From Methylacidiphilaceae bacterium UBA1321 (lineage in GTDB: Bacteria; Verrucomicrobiota; Verrucomicrobiia; Methylacidiphilales; UBA1321), in NCBI GenBank assembly GCA_002306945.1, contig DBTH01000189.1:1-6356 (forward strand): a DNA stretch of 6,356 nt, read 5' to 3'. The translations under genes and the position numbers were made by a program. The notes beneath the pieces were generated by a model. The model had not been told where the DNA came from. It searched no databases and saw only the letters and a list, made by a program, of their open reading frames with translations. Positions 1 to 5,989 of this stretch are shown in pieces; the stretch's first letter is position 1; the number at the start of each line of letters is the position of its first letter.

Positions 1-2
1 AT

Positions 3-1415
3 CACAGTCTGAATTTGTTATTGCTGGCGGGGATGTTGGTGAGCGTTCAATTTGTGATAACGGGTCAACCGCGTCAGCAGGTCGTGGGTGCGGTGGCGGG
101 CGGACTGGTCACGGTGTTGGCGCTGTGGTCGAGCGTTGAGGCGATGGTGGGCGTTGGCATTGTGCTGGGCGTGCTCGGGATTCTGTGGTTGCAACGCGGG
201 GGCCGGATGGCTTGTCTGGCGCTGGTTTATCTGGCGGTGCTGACGACTGCGGGTGGGTTGTTGCTAGTCTTACCGGGAGCCGTGTCGGAAAGTCGCGGGC
301 GCGTGCCGCTGGATTGTTTGTCGTGGGCGCATGTTCGCGTGATTGCCGATCTGTTGATCGGTTGGATTTTGCTCAGTGTCCTGGAACGGCGCGGGTTGCT
401 CGGGAGTTTTCGCCGCCGTGCTCTAGCCGCCGTGGCGGTGGTGGTGTTGCTGCTGGCGTTGATCGCAGTGACGGTGCCGGGTTATTTTCACGGGCCTTAC
501 GGACGGATGGATGCGGAGGCGAAACGCATCTGGTTGGCGGGCGTGGTGGAGGAAACGCCACTCTGGAGTTATCCGCAATCGCCGCTCGGAATGATTCTGA
601 TATTTCTCGTGCCGTCGTTGTTGGGCGGGCTCTACGGCGTCTATCGCTGGCGGAGGGACAATCAGGAAGCCGACGGTGTGTGGTTGTTATGGGGCGTCGC
701 GTCGCTGGTTTATGCATTGGGGGCATTGGGGCATCAGAGCCGTTGGGCCGAACATGCGGCGTTGGTCTCGGTGGGACTTTGGACGGTTCTGGCCGGGGAA
801 AATATCCCGCGCGTGGCGCGACTGCGGTTTATTTATTGGGTGATGCTGGGGAGTGTTTTTAGTTTGTTGGGGACTTTGGTCACAGTGATTCCTTCGATGG
901 AGGAGGATGCGAAACCGTCCGAGTCGGTGGCTGAAGCGGAACCGGCATCGGTCGTGTCATTGCCACTGGCGATCAAGGGACAAGGGGAATTGCCGTTGCG
1001 CGAATTGTGCGCGTGGTTGAATCGGACTTTCCCGGACAAGAACTCGGAGAAGATTTTAAATTTCGTCAATGTCGGGCCGGAATTGTTGTATCGCGCGCAC
1101 TTGCGGGTGGAGTCGGTTCCGTACCATCGCGACGGGGAGGGGATTTTGACGGCGTATCATGCGATGACGGCACGAACCGATGGGGATGCGCTCAAGATCA
1201 TCCGGCATAGCCGGGCGACGCTCTTGTTGTTTTCTCCAACGTTGGCCGAGGAGCGGTCTTTTTACGAACAGACTCGCGTGGAGTCGACCTTGTACCGGCG
1301 CTTGATCCTGGGGAAAGCGCCTGCGTGGCTGGAGGAAATCAAGCTGCCGGACAATCTGGCGACCGATTTCAAATTGTACCGGATTCTGCCTTCGCCATTT
1401 CAGTATAAGTGGTGA
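3..1415 (+). CDS. Integral membrane protein, C-terminal part (possible GT-C type glycosyltransferase), 5' truncated by window edge
   Basis: The frame is open to the left edge, so the true start lies outside the window and the TTG at 15 is just the first possible start inside it. About 470 codons remain, ending in TGA. Counting from that TTG, residues 1-293 are strongly hydrophobic with roughly nine or ten likely membrane segments (for example near 24-58, 65-88, 107-123, 137-153, 190-211, 221-239, 247-262 and 270-293). Between two of them is a polar loop with GPYGRMD (160-166) and then WLAGVVEETPL. Residues about 295-466 look soluble and include PELLYRAH and a PYHR motif (369-372). From memory, this pattern of a loop with an acidic residue after GP and a C-terminal PYHR domain occurs in bacterial multi-spanning proteins related to GT-C glycosyltransferases, which transfer sugars from lipid carriers at the membrane. 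The N-terminal catalytic loop such an enzyme would need is not in view, so the function is tentative. The coding assignment itself is solid. Confidence 0.8.
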   Translation, partial: HSLNLLLLAGMLVSVQFVITGQPRQQVVGAVAGGLVTVLALWSSVEAMVGVGIVLGVLGILWLQRGGRMACLALVYLAVLTTAGGLLLVLPGAVSESRGRVPLDCLSWAHVRVIADLLIGWILLSVLERRGLLGSFRRRALAAVAVVVLLLALIAVTVPGYFHGPYGRMDAEAKRIWLAGVVEETPLWSYPQSPLGMILIFLVPSLLGGLYGVYRWRRDNQEADGVWLLWGVASLVYALGALGHQSRWAEHAALVSVGLWTVLAGENIPRVARLRFIYWVMLGSVFSLLGTLVTVIPSMEEDAKPSESVAEAEPASVVSLPLAIKGQGELPLRELCAWLNRTFPDKNSEKILNFVNVGPELLYRAHLRVESVPYHRDGEGILTAYHAMTARTDGDALKIIRHSRATLLLFSPTLAEERSFYEQTRVESTLYRRLILGKAPAWLEEIKLPDNLATDFKLYRILPSPFQYKW

Positions 1416-1424
1416 GGGGAGAAA

Positions 1425-1496
1425 AAGTTTTCAGTTTTCAGTGAAAGGCAAAAGACCTGCGTCTGCCGGTGTCTTGAAACTGAAAACCGAAAACTT
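1425..1496. repeat. Imperfect 18-bp inverted repeat of CTGAAAAC-type units in a convergent gap
   Basis: The left arm at 1425-1442 (AAGTTTTCAGTTTTCAGT) and the right arm at 1479-1496 (ACTGAAAACCGAAAACTT) are reverse complements with one mismatch in 18. Within the 36-nt loop, AAGAC (1451-1455) can pair with GTCTT (1471-1475), giving a second inner stem. Each arm is itself two copies of a 7-8 nt unit, and a further direct copy, ACTGAAAACTT, lies at 1500-1510. The element fills most of the gap between two converging genes (stops at 1415 and 1522), so it could serve as a bidirectional terminator or be a dispersed intergenic repeat. No clear U-tract follows either arm as in a textbook terminator, although the arms are themselves T-rich or A-rich. 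Confidence 0.7.
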
Positions 1497-1521
1497 CGAA
1501 CTGAAAACTTTGCGTTTCCCA

Positions 1522-1962
1522 TCACTTCGGCAAAGCGACGGCCTTGGCGCGGAGCATGAGGACGGGAATGCTGACCATGTGGCGGACTTTGTCGGCGGTG
1601 CTGCCGTAGATGATGTCCTGAAAGAGGCGGTGGCCGTGGGTCGACATGGCGATGAGATCGATCTCCTGAACTTTCGCGTATTTGATGATTTCCTCGTAGG
1701 GCTCGCCCATGGCCAGAAAATGGGTGGCGGTGAAACCTTCGGTACGGGCGTCGCGGGCCAGGTTTTCGAGATAGGCGCGATCCTGCTGGATTTCCTCGCT
1801 TTCGGCGAGGTTGAGCTGGAGGTGATTGCGGGCGGCCCAGCCGTCGGAGACATGGATGAAAAACAACTTGGCGTTGTTGATGCGCGCGAGCGGTTTGATG
1901 TGTTCGATGATGGTCGCGTCCGAAACACTGTTTTCGACCGGTATCAGAATTTTCTGGTACAT
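1522..1962 (-). CDS. Universal stress protein, UspA family
   Basis: This is a 146-residue single-domain Usp, the usual length for the family. The N-terminus MYQKILIPVENS is the first beta strand and adenine-site loop, with Glu10 where most members have Asp. The C-terminal ATP-loop region is STHGHRLFQDIIYGST (107-122). It keeps the first Gly (110) and the G-S/T end (120-122) of the G-2x-G-9x-G-S/T motif, but has Leu113 at the second glycine. Family members are cytoplasmic, bind ATP or AMP, and are raised in stress; exact targets are rarely known. I chose the ATG at 1962 because AGGAAGGA (1977-1970) sits 7 nt before it; an in-frame GTG at 1983 has no such site. The gene starts 25 nt after the mntH stop on the same strand, so the two are probably one transcript under the same manganese control. 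Family call is confident; ATP binding is inferred. Confidence 0.93.
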   Translation of the reverse strand: MYQKILIPVENSVSDATIIEHIKPLARINNAKLFFIHVSDGWAARNHLQLNLAESEEIQQDRAYLENLARDARTEGFTATHFLAMGEPYEEIIKYAKVQEIDLIAMSTHGHRLFQDIIYGSTADKVRHMVSIPVLMLRAKAVALPK

Positions 1963-1969
1963 GGGAGGT

Positions 1970-1977
1970 TCCTTCCT
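1970..1977 (-). promoter_or_regulatory. Ribosome binding site of the universal stress protein gene
   Basis: AGGAAGGA read on the minus strand lies 7 nt upstream of the ATG at 1962. It decides the start in favour of that ATG over the in-frame GTG at 1983. It falls entirely within the 25-nt gap after the mntH stop, as expected for translation of a downstream gene in a two-gene operon. Confidence 0.7.
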
Positions 1978-1987
1978 GAGCACCAGT

Positions 1988-3388
1988 TTAGTGCGATAAA
2001 CCCAAAAGGGAATAAAAAGATCGCTGCACGGATTCCGGCGCCAAAAGGTCGAAAAGGAGCTTCAGGTTGAGGAAGATGATGGTGAACGTGGTCAGCCAGC
2101 CAAGGATTTTGATCCAGAGCGGATTGACGAACGGCCCCATCTTCGCCTTGTCGCTGGTGAAACGCATCAGCGGCCAGACAGCGAAGCCCAGTTGCATACT
2201 CAGGGCGACCTGACTGGCGACGAGGAGATTGGTCGTCTGGTTTTCCCCGTAGATGCCGATGATGCAGACGGCTGGAATGATGGCGATGAGTCGCGTGAGC
2301 AATCGCCGCAGCCACGGGGCGATGCGGAAGTGGATGAAGCCTTCCATCACGATCTGGCCCGCCAGGGTGCCGGTGAGCGTGGAATTCTGCCCGGAAGCCA
2401 GCAGGGCCAGGGCAAAGAGCGTGCTGGCGATTCCGACTCCGAGGACGGGGCTGAGCAATTTGTAGGCTTCCTGAATGTCAGCGACGTTGCTGTGGCCGGA
2501 TTGGTGGAAGGCCGATGCGGCCAGTACGAGGATGCCGCCATTGATGAAAAGGGCCGACATCAGGGCGATGCCGGAATCGATGGAGGCGAACTTGATCGCC
2601 TCGCGCTTGCCTTCGATGGTGCGGTCGAAGTTGCGGGTCTGGACGATGGAGGAGTGGAGATAAAGATTGTGCGGCATGACGGTGGCGCCGAGGATGCCGA
2701 TGCTGATGTAGAGCATGTCCGGGTTGTGGAGGATTTCGCTGCTGGGGACAAAGCCGAGCGCAATCCCCGCCAGGCTCGGCTTGGCAAAGAACAGATCCGC
2801 CAGGAAACAGATGCCGATGGTGCTGATCAGCGTGACGACGAGGGCTTCAACGTAACGGAAACTCCGGTGTTGGAGGTAAAGGACGGCCAGTACGTCGAAA
2901 CAGGTGATGAGACAACCCCAGATCAGCGGGATGCCGAAGAGGAGTTGAAGGCCGATGGCCGAACCGATGACTTCCGCCAGATCGCAGGCCGCAATGGCCA
3001 GTTCGCACAGAATCCACTGAAACCAGACGACGGGCCGGGAGTAGGAATCGCGGCACGATTGGGCCAGGTCGCGCCCGGTGGCCACGCCGAGCTTGACGCT
3101 GAGATGCTGGAGGAGGATGGCCATGAAGTTGGAGATCGCAATCACCCAGAGCAGGGAGTAGCCGAATTGGGAGCCGCCCGCGAGGTCGGTGGCCCAATTG
3201 CCGGGATCCAAGTAGCCGACCGCAACGAGGAAGCCCGGCCCGGAAAAAGCCATGAGCTTGCGCCAGAAGCCGGCATTCGACGGCACCTGGACGGAACCGT
3301 GGGCTTCAGGCAGGGAAACATCCGCATAGGCGGACGTCGATGTGGTGCCATTGGCCGGAGTTGCGGCGAGGTCTTTGTGATCGCTCAT
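1988..3388 (-). CDS. mntH: Nramp family divalent metal transporter (Mn2+/Fe2+ importer MntH)
   Basis: A 466-residue multi-spanning membrane protein with the Nramp signatures. DPGN (61-64) in the first membrane helix and A-T-V-M-P-H (235-239) in the sixth supply the metal ligands seen in family structures (Asp61, Asn64, Ala235, Met238). The family's GQNSTLTGTLAGQ loop follows at 333-345. Eleven or so hydrophobic segments run from residue 47 to 450, as in LeuT-fold Nramps. These proteins import Mn2+, and also Fe2+, across the inner membrane with protons. The first 45 residues are polar and not conserved. The frame extends upstream to a TTG at 3457, but that codon lies inside the operator palindrome and upstream of the predicted transcription start, so I prefer the ATG at 3388, although its ribosome site is weak. 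It is divergent from mntR and followed after 25 nt by a usp gene. Repression by Mn-MntR is inferred. Confidence 0.95.
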   Translation of the reverse strand: MSDHKDLAATPANGTTSTSAYADVSLPEAHGSVQVPSNAGFWRKLMAFSGPGFLVAVGYLDPGNWATDLAGGSQFGYSLLWVIAISNFMAILLQHLSVKLGVATGRDLAQSCRDSYSRPVVWFQWILCELAIAACDLAEVIGSAIGLQLLFGIPLIWGCLITCFDVLAVLYLQHRSFRYVEALVVTLISTIGICFLADLFFAKPSLAGIALGFVPSSEILHNPDMLYISIGILGATVMPHNLYLHSSIVQTRNFDRTIEGKREAIKFASIDSGIALMSALFINGGILVLAASAFHQSGHSNVADIQEAYKLLSPVLGVGIASTLFALALLASGQNSTLTGTLAGQIVMEGFIHFRIAPWLRRLLTRLIAIIPAVCIIGIYGENQTTNLLVASQVALSMQLGFAVWPLMRFTSDKAKMGPFVNPLWIKILGWLTTFTIIFLNLKLLFDLLAPESVQRSFYSLLGLSH

Positions 3389-3425
3389 AGGTGAGTAGGC
3401 CTGATAACGGTCATAACGGGGAAAA

Positions 3426-3454
3426 TTTGTAGTCTCTTTATTTTGTTTTGTAAA
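3426..3454 (-). promoter_or_regulatory. Candidate sigma-70-type promoter of mntH-usp
   Basis: On the minus strand, TTTACA (3454-3449; 5 of 6 to TTGACA) is followed after 17 nt by TACAAA (3431-3426; 4 of 6 to TATAAT). Transcription would begin near 3419, leaving about 30 nt of leader before the mntH ATG at 3388. The -35 hexamer and most of the spacer lie in the palindrome at 3437-3463, so a repressor bound there would exclude RNA polymerase. The match is by eye, and AT-rich sequence gives chance matches, so confidence is moderate. Confidence 0.5.
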
Positions 3455-3463
3455 CAAAATAAA
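3437..3463. promoter_or_regulatory. Probable MntR operator: perfect 12-bp inverted repeat
   Basis: TTTATTTTGTTT (3437-3448), a 3-nt centre TGT, and AAACAAAATAAA (3452-3463) form a perfect inverted repeat with arms of 12 bp. Known MntR boxes in E. coli and Bacillus subtilis are AT-rich imperfect palindromes of about 20-22 bp next to mntH or mntR. This one is similar in kind and lies in the 148-bp gap between divergent mntH and mntR, 48 nt from the mntH ATG and 73 nt from the mntR ATG. It covers the -35 of the candidate mntH promoter. The repeat is seen directly; binding by the neighbouring MntR is inferred from position and family. Confidence 0.8.
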
Positions 3464-3536
3464 TTTGTTAATGCAAACTTAGTTGGTTTCACCTTTCTTC
3501 ATTGCCTGGGGTCACGGGTTTTGTTAAACAGGAATA

Positions 3537-4022
3537 ATGGTGAAAGCTTCATCCCACTCGCGAACCGGCCGCAGGAGTTCGGCACGCACCACAGCCGTCA
3601 ACCGGGGCAAGCGCACGAAGCTGAGTTCTCACCATCGTTCGGGTTTGACTGAAAGCGCCGAAGATTACCTCGAATGTATCTCGAATCTGATCCAGAAAAA
3701 CGGATACGTCTCGGTCTCCGCCGTGGCCGAAAGTCTCGATCTGATCCGCCCCAGCGTGTCGTTGATGATCAAGCGGCTGGCCGATATGGGATACCTGAAA
3801 CGCGAGGCTTACCGCGGCTTTGTCCTGACCGAGAGGGGACAGGAAATTGCCCTCGGTATCCAGCACCGCCACGCGCTGCTGACGGAATTGTTTACCCAGA
3901 TGGGGCTGGATCCGGTTACGTTCTACGACGATATCGAGGGGCTGGAACATCATATCAGCGACGAGGCCCTGGCCGGTTTTGAAAATCTGGTCGGGCATCT
4001 AAAATCTCATCCGCTGAAATAA
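3537..4022 (+). CDS. mntR: DtxR-family manganese-dependent transcriptional regulator MntR
   Basis: A 161-residue regulator: a basic 36-residue tail, a winged helix-turn-helix (about 38-103, with recognition region RPSVSLMIKRL and wing YRGFVLTERG), then a dimerisation and metal-binding domain. There is no SH3-like third domain, which is typical of MntR rather than DtxR or IdeR. By alignment in mind with B. subtilis MntR, all six metal ligands are present: Asp43 and Glu46 in AEDYLE, His112 in HRHALL, and Glu134, Glu137 and His138 in IEGLEHH. Asp43, matching Asp8 of BsMntR, supports Mn selectivity. The N-terminal extension and C-terminus resemble the E. coli protein. The role is to bind DNA when loaded with Mn2+ and repress uptake genes. 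The ATG at 3537 is preceded by AGGA (3530-3533), unusually close at 3 nt. It is divergent from mntH with the operator between, so autoregulation is plausible. Confidence 0.95.
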   Translation: MVKASSHSRTGRRSSARTTAVNRGKRTKLSSHHRSGLTESAEDYLECISNLIQKNGYVSVSAVAESLDLIRPSVSLMIKRLADMGYLKREAYRGFVLTERGQEIALGIQHRHALLTELFTQMGLDPVTFYDDIEGLEHHISDEALAGFENLVGHLKSHPLK

Positions 4023-4029
4023 GCGACTT

Positions 4030-4575
4030 TTACTCGGCGCCGGGACGCCGCAGGACGGCCAGCACGTCAGCCGCCTGCTCCTTCGTGGAAGCTTTCAAAT
4101 CGCGCCAAATTACCGTCCCGTTTTTGATTAGAAACGATTGGCGGCTGGCAAAGCCGAGAGTCGTCGGAACGCCGAACGCTTCGGTGACTTTCTTTTCCGT
4201 ATCCGCCAGCAGCGTAAAAGGCAGGTGGTATTTATGCTGGAACTTCTTTTGGTCGGCAACCGAATCGGTGCTGACTCCCACGACCTGAACGCCAAGCGTC
4301 TGTAATTGCACGAAAGCATCGCGCAGACTGCAAGCTTCGGCGGTGCAACCGGGCGTATCGGCCTTGGGATAGAAATAAACCAGCGTGACCCCTTTCGCGT
4401 AGAAATCGGAGAGATTGACCAATTCCCCGTCCTGGTTGAATACGGCCGCCTGCGGTGCTTTGGCTCCAACTATCAATGGCTCAGAAGCTTGTGAATTTTG
4501 AAAAAAGGTGAAAATGCCCATGATTAATGCTCCGGTTATGCCGAAAAAGAATGTAACTGCCGATAAAGGTTTCAT
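4030..4575 (-). CDS. bcp: Peroxiredoxin of the BCP/PrxQ type with N-terminal signal or anchor
   Basis: A 181-residue thioredoxin-fold peroxidase. After a lysine and a hydrophobic stretch (about 5-25) comes SQA-SE near residue 30, a possible signal-peptidase site, so the enzyme is likely periplasmic or membrane-tethered. The catalytic region YPKADTPGCTAEAC contains the PxxxTxxC motif with peroxidatic Cys77 (Pro70, Thr74) and a second cysteine at 82. The C-x4-C spacing is the resolving pair of the atypical 2-Cys BCP/PrxQ group. Arg145 in SRQSFLI fits the conserved active-site arginine. The reaction is reduction of hydrogen or alkyl peroxides with electrons from a thioredoxin-like donor, which would have to be extracytoplasmic here. 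Cytoplasmic BCP is about 150 residues; the excess is the leader. No strong ribosome site precedes the ATG at 4575. It converges on mntR with 7 nt between stops, and is divergent from the cyclase. The symbol reflects family, not proven orthology. Confidence 0.9.
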   Translation of the reverse strand: MKPLSAVTFFFGITGALIMGIFTFFQNSQASEPLIVGAKAPQAAVFNQDGELVNLSDFYAKGVTLVYFYPKADTPGCTAEACSLRDAFVQLQTLGVQVVGVSTDSVADQKKFQHKYHLPFTLLADTEKKVTEAFGVPTTLGFASRQSFLIKNGTVIWRDLKASTKEQAADVLAVLRRPGAE

Positions 4576-4675
4576 GTGTTAAGGCCTGCTTCGTAAGAAG
4601 GAGGTCGAGTAATAAGGAACATTACAATAGACATAAGTCAAGCTGATTGGTGGTCTGTGAGGTTTAACCCGCAAC

Positions 4676-5989
4676 ATGCACGACGTTAACCGGGAGAAAA
4701 GTGAATTGCCTGCTTACCCCACCCGGGATGTGGAGGCGGAATTTTCGCGCCGGATGCTGGCCAGCGAACAGTGGCATTCGCAGATCCTGTTTTTCCTGCT
4801 GCTGATTCTGTTGCTCCTGCATTTGTGCCTGCCCCTGATCGGGCCGGTATGGGAGATGATCCGGGATGAAGCGCGGCCGCTTTACCGGATGGGCGCATTG
4901 GTCATTGCGGCGGCGGCATCCTTCGAGTTGTACTGCGTGTGGGTGTGCCATCGCTATCTCAGGCAGAGACGCATTCCGCTGGGCGTGTACCGGTATCTGA
5001 ACGCGCTGATTGAAACGAGTTTTCCGACGTTGGGATTGTTCGCCGTTTCGGAGATCGTCAGTCCGATCCATGCCTTGTACAATCCGGTGGCCAGCACCTA
5101 CTACTTCTTTATTTTGCTGGCGGCACTGCGGCTCGACTTTTTCATCTGTCTATTTACCGGCATGGTCGCGGCCGTGGGCTACTTCTCCTTGTTCCTGTCA
5201 GTGCGCGGTTCGGGGTTGGAGCTGGATCAGGCGATGATGGTGACGGTATTGCTCAAGGGCGCTTTTCTGCTCGGTTGCGGCGTGTTGTCGGGGTTGGTGG
5301 CTCAACATATCCGGCAGAATCTGGTGAAGACGATGGAAGTGGTCGCCGAAAAACGCGAGGTTGTCGGCATCTTTTCGCAACTGGTCAGCCCGCAGGTGGC
5401 GCAGGAGATTTTGCATCAGCATGGCGGCGTCGGCTCTGAAATCCGCGAGGTGACCATTCTCGTTGTCGATATCCGGAATTTCACATCGCTGGCCGAAATC
5501 ACACCCCCGGACGATCTGGTGGAATATCTCAACGTGATTTGGGAATCGGGCGTGCGCGTGGTCAATCATCACGGCGGGATCATCAATAAATTTTTAGGCG
5601 ACGGCTTCATGGCGGTCTTTGGTGCGCCCGTGGCTGATCCCCAACATGCGGAAAAGGCGGTCTGGGCGGGACTCAATCTCCTGGGTGAAATGACGGCGCT
5701 TCACGACAAGACAACGATCCCCGAAACCCGGCTCGGCATCGGCATTCACTCCGGCCCGGCGCTGCTGGGAGTGGTCGGAACCAAGGATCGGCGGGAATAC
5801 ACGGTCATTGGGGACACCGTGAACGTCGCGTTCCGCATTGAGCAATTGAACAAGGAATTCGACTCTCAACTGCTCATATCCGAAGCGGTCAAACGCCGTG
5901 CGGGTGAGATTGCGCGGGAAGCGGAATTGCTGCCGCACATGTTCGTCAAAGGCCGCTCCGGCCCGGTCCAGGCCTACCGGATCGTGTAG
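4676..5989 (+). CDS. Membrane-anchored class III adenylate cyclase (class IIIb type)
   Basis: A 437-residue protein: a cytoplasmic head (1-36), about six membrane segments (near 37-58, 72-94, 106-126, 142-160, 161-176, 187-209), a linker helix (about 211-247), and a class III cyclase domain (about 255-437). All catalytic positions are visible: metal-binding Asp265 (VVDIRNFT) and Asp309 (GDGFMAVFGAP), purine-binding Lys305 and Thr376 (EYTVIGD), and transition-state Asn383 and Arg387 (VNVAFR). Lys with Thr rather than Asp marks class IIIb, the ATP-using group that includes cyanobacterial CyaB1 and mammalian soluble cyclase, several of which respond to bicarbonate. It should make cAMP as a homodimer at the inner face of the membrane. 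The membrane part resembles MASE-type sensor regions but I cannot name it. The ATG at 4676 is the first start after an upstream in-frame stop; GAGGT (4659-4663) is 12 nt before it, rather far. No effector gene is nearby. Confidence 0.93.
   Translation: MHDVNREKSELPAYPTRDVEAEFSRRMLASEQWHSQILFFLLLILLLLHLCLPLIGPVWEMIRDEARPLYRMGALVIAAAASFELYCVWVCHRYLRQRRIPLGVYRYLNALIETSFPTLGLFAVSEIVSPIHALYNPVASTYYFFILLAALRLDFFICLFTGMVAAVGYFSLFLSVRGSGLELDQAMMVTVLLKGAFLLGCGVLSGLVAQHIRQNLVKTMEVVAEKREVVGIFSQLVSPQVAQEILHQHGGVGSEIREVTILVVDIRNFTSLAEITPPDDLVEYLNVIWESGVRVVNHHGGIINKFLGDGFMAVFGAPVADPQHAEKAVWAGLNLLGEMTALHDKTTIPETRLGIGIHSGPALLGVVGTKDRREYTVIGDTVNVAFRIEQLNKEFDSQLLISEAVKRRAGEIAREAELLPHMFVKGRSGPVQAYRIV

Noticed and set aside
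185..862. A 225-codon plus-strand frame inside the first membrane protein
   Set aside because: It is out of frame with a clearly hydrophobic, motif-bearing protein and reads as an Arg/Gly-rich shadow.
1441..2070. A 209-codon plus-strand frame covering the usp gene
   Set aside because: It is antisense to a well-supported Usp, begins within the inverted repeat, and shows no recognisable motif.
2192..3394. A 400-codon open frame on the plus strand, antisense to mntH
   Set aside because: Its translation is very acidic and rich in Asp, Glu and Gly with no hydrophobic core, as expected for the complement of membrane-helix codons. mntH on the other strand has clear family motifs.
3464..3536. Manganese riboswitch (yybP-ykoY type) in the mntR leader
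   Set aside because: Only 73 nt are available and no paired structure of that class is visible; the palindrome with an adjacent MntR gene explains the regulation better.
4035..4050. CGGCG/CGCCG hairpin as a terminator for mntR or the peroxiredoxin gene
   Set aside because: It lies in the coding end of the peroxiredoxin gene, the stem is only five pairs, and no T-tract follows on either strand.
4598..4605. A perfect AAGGAGGT Shine-Dalgarno-like site on the plus strand, next to a CTTC-GTAA-GAAG mini-hairpin
   Set aside because: No ATG, GTG or TTG lies at a usable distance downstream, and the cyclase start is 70 nt away, so it is probably chance.
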